NCBI RefSeq assembly: GCF_900103005.1
Contig: NZ_FMWL01000013.1
Coordinates: forward strand, 1 to 64,000
Length of the DNA: 64,000 nucleotides
Direction: 5' to 3'
Source of the DNA: Acidaminobacter hydrogenoformans DSM 2784
GTDB taxonomy: Bacteria; Bacillota; Clostridia; Peptostreptococcales; Acidaminobacteraceae
The notes under the pieces are model-generated. The model searched no databases. It worked only from the letters and a program-made list of their open reading frames with translations, and had not been told where the DNA came from. Each line of letters begins with the position of its first letter. Position 1 is the stretch's first letter. A program made the position numbers and the translations under genes. Below are positions 58,322 to 64,000 of this stretch, in pieces.

Positions 58322-58721
58322 GTCTAATCCGCTCTCAATCTTATTTAGATGCAAGTAAGGCCATCCTAAGAATAACACAATTTTTGCCGAATGTGGATAG
58401 CTAAGTGTTGCGCAAATTCCCACTTTATGTAAATCTAAAGCAGTATACATGTTTTTTTGTTTACAAAAGTACGAATAATCTTAATATTTTCGTTTATATT
58501 TTACAATATAATAGCGGCTTTCTTGTTAAGGAATTAACGTAATTGTACTGCTGAATCAAATGCAATGTCAAGAGTTTGAAAAAGAATACATGCATACAAC
58601 TGCTAAATTATGTGGTTTGTGACCAAAATGAAATAATTTAAATATTTTTAAAATTGATGTTGTCAATAAAAAAACAGACACCTAATTGGGTCTGTTTTTA
58701 TATATATATCTCACAAAATTT
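58322..58721. other. AT-rich upstream region of the atp operon
   Basis: About 400 bases without a gene. On the minus strand a promoter candidate TTGTAA, 17 bases, TAAGAT lies near 58472-58502, downstream of a Rex-like site. The stretch also holds the terminal part of the wecB transcript: a short hairpin near 58672-58700 (AGACACC/TCTG with T-rich flank) could end it, but this is not strong. Confidence 0.4.
58523..58540. promoter_or_regulatory. Rex-operator-like site upstream of atp operon
   Basis: TTGTTAA, four bases, TTAACGT agrees with the Rex consensus TTGTTAA-N4-TTAACAA at 12 of 14 specified positions. It lies about 200 bases before atpZ and just upstream of the promoter candidate. The rex gene is in this window. 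Confidence 0.45.
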
Positions 58722-59858
58722 CTAATTCGCGTTCATTTCTGGTCTCAAAGTCTTCTTGATTCGCTCAACTATACGCTGTGAAGCCATACCATCACCATAA
58801 GGATTCACGGCATTCGCCATGGCCTGATAGGCCTCAGGTATTGTCAACAAAGCTTCGCACATGGAAATTATTGTCTCCTTCTCAACGCCTGCCAGTTTTA
58901 CAGTCCCGGCATCTACCGCTTCCGGGCGTTCCGTCTCTCTTCTCAGAACCAAAACCGGCTTGCCCAGCGCCGGTGCTTCCTCCTGTATCCCGCCAGAGTC
59001 CGTCAAGATCAGCCAGGATTTCGCCATGAGATGCGCAAAAGGCTCGTAATCCAGAGGTTCAATCCTGTGAATCCGGTCGCAGCCTTCAAAATGCGCCGCC
59101 GCAATTTCCCTAACTGCTGGATTTTTATGCATGGGGAATATGAGCTCAACCTCAGGATACCGGTCGACAATCTCTCTCACAGCGCCAAAGATCGCATGCA
59201 TAGGTTCTCCCAGATTTTCGCGCCTGTGTGCTGTCAGGAGGATGACCTTTTTGTGGTCGTAATCAATATCCTGGAGCTCAGGTACATCAAAAACGTAGTC
59301 TGGCCGAACGACACTGAGCAGCGCGTCAATAACTGTATTTCCCGTTTTCAGAATCCCAGCGCTGTCAACACCCTCGTTCAAGAGATTCTGCACATTCTGA
59401 GCCGTAGGGGAAAAATGGAGGTCAGCGAGCCTTCCCGTGAGACAGCGATTCATTTCTTCCGGAAACGGCGAGAATTTGTCAAAGCTTCTGAGCCCTGCTT
59501 CGACGTGACCGACTCGAGCGCCTTGATAATACGCCGCCAGTGCCGCTGAGAACGTCGTTGTGGTGTCGCCGTGAACCAGCACCATTTCCGGCCTGAATTC
59601 CCGGATGACAGGCTCCAGGCCTTTCAAAACACGACAGGTGATGTCTGACAGCCCCTGACCCGCCTGCATAATATCAAGATCATAATCCGGTGATATCCCA
59701 AAGAGTGACAGCACCTGATCCAGCATTTCCCTGTGCTGAGCCGTCACGCAGATGCGTGCGTCAAAAGCCGGATCTGCCGCCAGGGCTTTAACCACCGGCG
59801 CCATTTTTACAGCCTCTGGTCGTGTTCCAAAGACAGAAAGGACTCTTATTCTTTCCAC
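58722..59858 (-). CDS. wecB: UDP-N-acetylglucosamine 2-epimerase (non-hydrolysing)
   Basis: A 378-residue epimerase. VFGTRPEAVKMAPV at the start, VHGDTTTTFSAALAAYYQGA, GHVEAGLRSFDKFSPFPEE and LTDSGGIQEEAPALGKPVLVLR are diagnostic. It converts UDP-GlcNAc to UDP-ManNAc for wall teichoic acids or other glycopolymers. Translation starts with GTG, preceded by GAGG inside the end of the tagO-like gene (13-base overlap). Confidence 0.95.
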   Translation of the reverse strand: MERIRVLSVFGTRPEAVKMAPVVKALAADPAFDARICVTAQHREMLDQVLSLFGISPDYDLDIMQAGQGLSDITCRVLKGLEPVIREFRPEMVLVHGDTTTTFSAALAAYYQGARVGHVEAGLRSFDKFSPFPEEMNRCLTGRLADLHFSPTAQNVQNLLNEGVDSAGILKTGNTVIDALLSVVRPDYVFDVPELQDIDYDHKKVILLTAHRRENLGEPMHAIFGAVREIVDRYPEVELIFPMHKNPAVREIAAAHFEGCDRIHRIEPLDYEPFAHLMAKSWLILTDSGGIQEEAPALGKPVLVLRRETERPEAVDAGTVKLAGVEKETIISMCEALLTIPEAYQAMANAVNPYGDGMASQRIVERIKKTLRPEMNAN

Positions 59859-60904
59859 AGATTTTCCTCGCTTTCTTCAAGCATCAGCCTCTCCCGGCTG
59901 ATGGACCGCCTGATAGGAATGAGAATGAGAAGCGCGGCCGCTGCCAGCGCTACCGTCATGGAGCCTATAGCGCCCTGAATCAGGAAGATTCCGGACAGGC
60001 CCAGAAGGACGCTGATGAAGTACATGGCCAGGACGACCGTCCTCTGATGATAGCCCAGGGACAACAGCCGGTGATGCAGGTGCCCCTTGTCCGCCTCCAT
60101 AATTGGCCTGCCGCTCAAAAACCGCCTCAAGATCGCAAAGGTCGTATCAAAGATTGGAAGTCCAAGGGCGAGAACAGGCGCGGCAAACACCAGGAATGTC
60201 GCACCTTTGATTGAGCCGTCAATAGAGGTTGCTGCAAGTATAAAGCCAAGAAACAGCGAACCGGTATCCCCCATGAAAATTTTGGCAGGATTGAAATTGT
60301 AGGGCAAAAAACCTACACAGCTGCCAACGATTAATATTGTAACCAGCGCTGTTTCCATGCGACCGTTGACAATGGCAACGTAGGCCAGGGACGCAGCCGC
60401 TATTATGGATATGCCTGCAGCGAGGCCATCCAGGCCATCAATCAAATTGACAGTATTGGTGATTCCGACAATCCAGAATATTGTAATTGGCAAACTCAGC
60501 ATGCCAACGTAAATCATTTCAGAAGCGCCAAAATAATTCGTCAAAAAATCGATTCTGGTCCCGCTGAAGTAGAGAATCAGCGCCGCGAGGATCTGAGCAG
60601 CCAGCTTAAGCTTTGCTGAAATGGGCCGCATGTCGTCTATAACTCCTGTGATGACAATGATCAGGGCCCCAGCGATCAGCCCCAGTTCTTTGATTCCGGA
60701 CATGGTATTGAACGCGAGATAGGTTGCCATAAACGCAACAAAAATTGCCAGACCACCTAAGCGCGGAATGGGCTTGGAATGCACCCTCCGTTCATCCTTG
60801 GGTACATCAATAGCCCCCACCGCATGGGCAATCCGGATCGCGATTGGCGTCATAAGGTAACTGATCATAACGGACATTACAAACGGCAAAAATAAATTGT
60901 ACAA
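59846..60904 (-). CDS. tagO: Undecaprenyl-phosphate GlcNAc-1-phosphate transferase (TagO/WecA-like)
   Basis: A 352-residue polyprenyl-phosphate sugar-1-phosphate transferase with about ten membrane helices. The catalytic DD region is in ITGVIDDMRPISAKLKL, the NLIDGLDGLAAG block and the segment GDTGSLFLGFILA follow, and the HLHHRLLSLG motif is present. It starts lipid-linked glycopolymer synthesis, and wecB follows with overlap. The best start is TTG 60904, seven bases after AGAGGT; GTG 60913 is the alternative. Confidence 0.92.
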   Translation of the reverse strand: MYNLFLPFVMSVMISYLMTPIAIRIAHAVGAIDVPKDERRVHSKPIPRLGGLAIFVAFMATYLAFNTMSGIKELGLIAGALIIVITGVIDDMRPISAKLKLAAQILAALILYFSGTRIDFLTNYFGASEMIYVGMLSLPITIFWIVGITNTVNLIDGLDGLAAGISIIAAASLAYVAIVNGRMETALVTILIVGSCVGFLPYNFNPAKIFMGDTGSLFLGFILAATSIDGSIKGATFLVFAAPVLALGLPIFDTTFAILRRFLSGRPIMEADKGHLHHRLLSLGYHQRTVVLAMYFISVLLGLSGIFLIQGAIGSMTVALAAAALLILIPIRRSISRERLMLEESEENLWKE

Positions 60905-61091
60905 TACACACACCTCTTATAAGGAACGCCGCCAAAATGCCGAAGGCCAGACATTCAAATTCAGTCTCATTTTATCATGATTTGCCTGACTTTCAACTTA
61001 ATCATTGATATTTGTAAATCTATTGTGACTTAGTGGTAGTACAACCCGACAAGAGGAATAATCATATTGAAGTTCACGCAAAATACAAACC

Positions 61092-61580
61092 TCATAGCCT
61101 GTTGCTGAGAGAATCATCCTCGTCGACCCATTCACGCGCCACATCCACAATCCTGAAGCTGTCCCGGTCATCCCGAATGATGACTCTGGCAATGCCCGCA
61201 TTGATGACCAGGCGCTTACACATACTGCAGGAGGTCGCGTTTGGCACATAGCCGCCAGCTGACATTTCAATGCCCACCAGGTATAAATCCGCGCCAATCA
61301 TATCCCGTCTCGCCGCAGAGATTATAGCATTTGCTTCCGCGTGCACCGAGCGGCACTTTTCGTACATCTGACCGCTTGGAATATTAAGCCTCATACGTTC
61401 ACAATAACCCAGCTCAATACAGTTTGCGCGGCCTCTGGGCGCGCCAGTATATCCCGTCGCAATAATTTCATCATTCTTGACGAGAATAGCGCCGTAATTG
61501 CGCCTTAAGCACGTCCCCCTCGCCAGGACAGTCTCTGCAATGTCCAAATAATAATTGGTTTTATCTCGCCTTGTCGCCAA
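61092..61580 (-). CDS. Deoxycytidylate deaminase family protein
   Basis: A 162-residue zinc-dependent deaminase: CRSVHAEANAIISAAR (His ligand and catalytic Glu) and ATSCSMCKRLVINAGI (two Cys ligands). The ComEB/dCMP deaminase layout with an extra Cys-rich loop (ELGYCERMRLNIPSG) is typical. It makes dUMP from dCMP for dTMP synthesis. The start is probably TTG 61580 after AGGGGAGGG; ATG 61604 is possible. Confidence 0.88.
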   Translation of the reverse strand: MATRRDKTNYYLDIAETVLARGTCLRRNYGAILVKNDEIIATGYTGAPRGRANCIELGYCERMRLNIPSGQMYEKCRSVHAEANAIISAARRDMIGADLYLVGIEMSAGGYVPNATSCSMCKRLVINAGIARVIIRDDRDSFRIVDVAREWVDEDDSLSNRL

Positions 61581-61686
61581 AAGAAACCCTCCCCTGCTGC
61601 TCACAACTCAAGGCGGCACACATGGCACCTCTTGAGGCAAATCTGCCTTAAAGCCCTGTCCGGGCATGCGTCAAGCGCCTCAATCG

Positions 61687-61728
61687 AAAAAAAGGACAGC
61701 AGTTGTGTTTAACGCAACAGACTGTCCT
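61687..61728 (-). terminator. Terminator of upp
   Basis: AGGACAG, mismatch, TTG pairs with CAA, mismatch, CTGTCCT; on the minus strand it is followed by seven T residues. Confidence 0.85.
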
Positions 61729-61748
61729 GACGACCTTTCTGACCTTGA

Positions 61749-62378
61749 CTATTTCGTGCCGAAAAGTCTGTCCCCGGCATCTCCGAGGCCCGGTACAATG
61801 TAGGCGTGATCATTGAGCTTTTCATCAATTGCCGCTACAAAAATATCCACGTCCGGATGTTCACTGTGAACCGCCGCAATCCCCTCAGGGCATGAAATTA
61901 TGGAGATCAGCTTGATATTTCTCGCGCCTCTGTTTTTGATGAATCTGATGGCCGCTCTGGCGGAGCCGCCTGTCGCAAGCATTGGATCCAAAACGAGAAG
62001 ATCCCTTTCAGGAACGTCTGAAGGCAGCTTGCAGTAATACTCCACTGGATTAAGCGTTTCAGGATCTCTGTAAAGGCCTACGTGACCGACCTTTGCTGCA
62101 GGCAGCAGTGAAAGGAACCCGTCAACCATACCCAGGCCAGCTCTCAGAATTGGAACAATCGCAAGTTTTCTGCCTGCGATTGCCTTACCTTTCATGACGC
62201 AGATTGGCGTCTCAACCTCGACATCCTCAAGGGGAAGCTCTCTGGTCACTTCGTAGGCCATGAGCATGGAGACCTCTTTGATGAGCTCACGGAATTCTTT
62301 AGCCCCTGTGTTTTTGTCCCGGATCAGAGTCAATTTATGTTGGATCAGGGGATGGTTTAGTTCAAATACCTTATTCAT
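61749..62378 (-). CDS. upp: Uracil phosphoribosyltransferase
   Basis: A 209-residue Upp. The PRPP loop is [18 protein letters not shown] and the uracil-binding end is [16 protein letters not shown]. It salvages uracil to UMP. ATG 62378 follows AAAGGAG; the reading frame continues upstream but without a start signal. rpiB lies just before it. Confidence 0.97.
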   Translation of the reverse strand: MNKVFELNHPLIQHKLTLIRDKNTGAKEFRELIKEVSMLMAYEVTRELPLEDVEVETPICVMKGKAIAGRKLAIVPILRAGLGMVDGFLSLLPAAKVGHVGLYRDPETLNPVEYYCKLPSDVPERDLLVLDPMLATGGSARAAIRFIKNRGARNIKLISIISCPEGIAAVHSEHPDVDIFVAAIDEKLNDHAYIVPGLGDAGDRLFGTK

Positions 62379-62478
62379 CTGAATTCTCCTTTCAAATTCG
62401 GCGCCGTCGCAGCCGTAGAGCGTCTTTTTTATATAGAATTGGCTTGAAAATCTTTGTAAAAGTTTAAGCAGTGCCCAC

Positions 62479-62928
62479 TTATTTTGGATATTTGGCTTCG
62501 ATCGCGGTAAGCAAATCCACCCTGCGCTCGTGACGCCCGCCTTCAAAAGGTGTAGCTATAAAAGTTTCAACGATTTTAAGCGCCAGGCCAACACCCACAA
62601 CGCGGCCACCCAGGCTCAAAACATTGGCATTGTTGTGAAGCCTCGCCATTTCGGCGCTGTAGGTCTCAGACACCACAGCTGCACGGATTCCTTTTACTTT
62701 GTTGGCCGCCATAGCAATCCCCTGACCAGTGCCGCAGACCACAATGCCGAGCTCTGCTGCCCCTGAGGCCACCGCTTCAGCCACCGTTTCGCCGTAAACC
62801 GGATAATCCACTGAATCCAGCGAATGGGTTCCAAAATCCTTTACCACTATGTTTTTACCTTTAAGATACTTTGAAATTTCTTCTTTCAATTCATAACCGC
62901 CGTGGTCACTGCCAATCGCTATGATCAT
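62479..62928 (-). CDS. rpiB: Ribose-5-phosphate isomerase B
   Basis: A 149-residue Rpi[17 protein letters not shown] at the start, and the catalytic Cys in [16 protein letters not shown]. It interconverts ribose 5-phosphate and ribulose 5-phosphate. ATG follows AGGGAGG. It lies between tsaC and upp, a common order in Firmicutes. Confidence 0.96.
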   Translation of the reverse strand: MIIAIGSDHGGYELKEEISKYLKGKNIVVKDFGTHSLDSVDYPVYGETVAEAVASGAAELGIVVCGTGQGIAMAANKVKGIRAAVVSETYSAEMARLHNNANVLSLGGRVVGVGLALKIVETFIATPFEGGRHERRVDLLTAIEAKYPK

Positions 62929-63029
62929 AACTGCCTCCCTAAACTCAATCCTACAAAAGTCATAAATAACCTTAAATAGCCTTCACAAGCCGTTAAAAAT
63001 ATCATACACCATTTTAACTCTATTTTGCC

Positions 63030-64000
63030 CTATGACTTTTCAACCTGGACAATTCTATAACCTGCCGCTTTGATCAGGCGGTTCATAATTGCTTTGCCGA
63101 GGCCGCTGTCCTCAATGGTTTCAGACAAAACGACATCCACGGCTCTCTCGTCAAATGTCCTGAGCGTCCTGAAGAGATTTTGGGCCACCTGTTCCGGCTG
63201 GAAACAGCTGCCCAGAGAAATCACTTCCCCACAGTCTGAATAGGCCTGCGCGCGTTCGTCAAAGGTCATGACCCCGACCCGCTTGCCTTCAAGGCTGAGC
63301 TGTTTTGCCCTCGCGCATATTTCAGCGAGCACAGCTTCAGGGTCACCCCGAAAAAGGATCACCTCAGCCTCTGGTGCATAGTGCGTATACTTCATTCCAG
63401 GCGACCTCGCCGCCTCGCCTTCGACAAGCTTTCTGTCAACAGCCTCATCATGTCTGCCTGTGCCCACCGCTGCCCGAATCATTTCAAGGGTAATCCCGCC
63501 AGGCCGCAAAACGACCGGCTCACTGCCAGTAACATCTACCACCGTCGATTCAAGACCAATGTCACTGAGCGCCCCGCATAAAATACACGCAACCCTGCCT
63601 GACAAGTCCCGGATGACGTCCTCGCACCGTGTGGGACTGGGCCGCCCTGAGAGATTGGCACTTGGTGCGGCTACAGGCACACCGCTGAGTCGAATTAAGC
63701 GTCTGGCCAAGGGATGGGCCGGCATGCGAACAGCGACTGTGTCCAGTCCCCCAGTGACTTCAGAGGGCACTTCTGGCTGCTTCTTCATCACAAGCGTCAG
63801 CGGTCCGGGCCAAAAGGCAGCCATCAGGGCCTCAGCCAGGGGCGTCACTTCACGCACCAGACCGTCCAGCGCTTCACGGTCAGCAATGTGCACGATCAAA
63901 GGATTGTCCGCAGGTCTTCCCTTCGCTTTAAAGATTTTTCTTATGGCCATTGGTTTCAGCGCGTTTCCCCCGAGGCCATAGACTGTCTCCGTAGGGAAAG
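63030..64000 (-). CDS. tsaC: L-threonylcarbamoyladenylate synthase, Sua5 type (5' end beyond window)
   Basis: At least 322 residues are visible; the start lies beyond base 64000. The visible amino side, FPTETVYGLGGNAL then KIFKAKGRPADNPLIVHI, and SANLSGRPSPT belong to the YrdC domain. After about residue 200 a separate Sua5 domain follows (KYTHYAPEAEVILF onward), so it is the long Sua5 form. It makes threonylcarbamoyl-AMP, the substrate used by TsaBDE, whose genes are at 12460-19303. Confidence 0.94.
   Translation of the reverse strand, partial: FPTETVYGLGGNALKPMAIRKIFKAKGRPADNPLIVHIADREALDGLVREVTPLAEALMAAFWPGPLTLVMKKQPEVPSEVTGGLDTVAVRMPAHPLARRLIRLSGVPVAAPSANLSGRPSPTRCEDVIRDLSGRVACILCGALSDIGLESTVVDVTGSEPVVLRPGGITLEMIRAAVGTGRHDEAVDRKLVEGEAARSPGMKYTHYAPEAEVILFRGDPEAVLAEICARAKQLSLEGKRVGVMTFDERAQAYSDCGEVISLGSCFQPEQVAQNLFRTLRTFDERAVDVVLSETIEDSGLGKAIMNRLIKAAGYRIVQVEKS

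Overview
The window looks like chromosomal DNA of an anaerobic, Gram-positive Clostridia-type bacterium with about 50% GC. The evidence is a clostridial 2x[4Fe-4S] ferredoxin, Rex, an acetogen-type formate-THF ligase start, NAD(P)-glutamate dehydrogenase, thiolase plus acetoacetate-type CoA-transferase, PucR-type regulation, an S-box in front of metK, and an F-type ATP synthase whose rotor proteins carry the Na+-binding residue pattern. No rRNA, tRNA, CRISPR array, prophage or insertion sequence was recognised. Start sites were chosen from ribosome-binding-site spacing, and many genes start with GTG or TTG.

Layout. 1-12000: short transcription units in mixed orientation (end of fhs, cyclase-family hydrolase, PucR regulator, glutamate dehydrogenase, P-loop/Asp23-like protein, ferredoxin, MarR-thiolase, Rex, ABC-F, acyl carrier protein, HAD phosphatase). 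12000-12460: a gene-free gap with a DnaA-box cluster. 12460-25520: a minus-strand run, read right to left as secA, prfB (with programmed frameshift), tex, tsaE, tsaB, rimI, a MacB-type efflux system, a YIP1 protein and tsaD. 25700-28420: a signalling-like operon in which a 26-residue secreted-type peptide lies inside an RNA bounded by a 16-bp inverted repeat, followed by a membrane HD-GYP protein and two DUF5317-like membrane proteins. 28440-33100: a conserved unknown, hpf, comFC and recD2. 33243-34549: a CoA-transferase pair. 34638-37500: a CNNM/CorC protein and metK with its SAM-I riboswitch. 37600-40630: a large secreted phosphodiester-glycosidase-like protein with tandem response-regulator-like boxes upstream. 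40645-47310: AEC transporter, unknown, phosphoglucomutase, patatin, FabZ, PhzF. 47574-49931: mbl and murA. 50345-58321: the complete atp operon. 58722-64000: wecB, tagO, dCMP deaminase, upp, rpiB and the tsaC/Sua5 gene cut by the window edge.

How the genes fit together. Energy and redox genes (ferredoxin, Rex, thiolase, CoA-transferase, Na+-type ATP synthase) fit a fermentative or acetogenic anaerobe. The t6A tRNA pathway (TsaC, TsaB, TsaD, TsaE) is complete within the window. Cell-envelope genes (murA, mbl, tagO, wecB, the NAGPA-like protein) lie near the ATP synthase.

The most notable observations are (1) a rotor c-subunit made of three fused hairpins in which only the first keeps the ion-binding glutamate, next to a normal single-hairpin c gene, and (2) the small peptide and structured leader RNA in front of the HD-GYP/DUF5317 operon.
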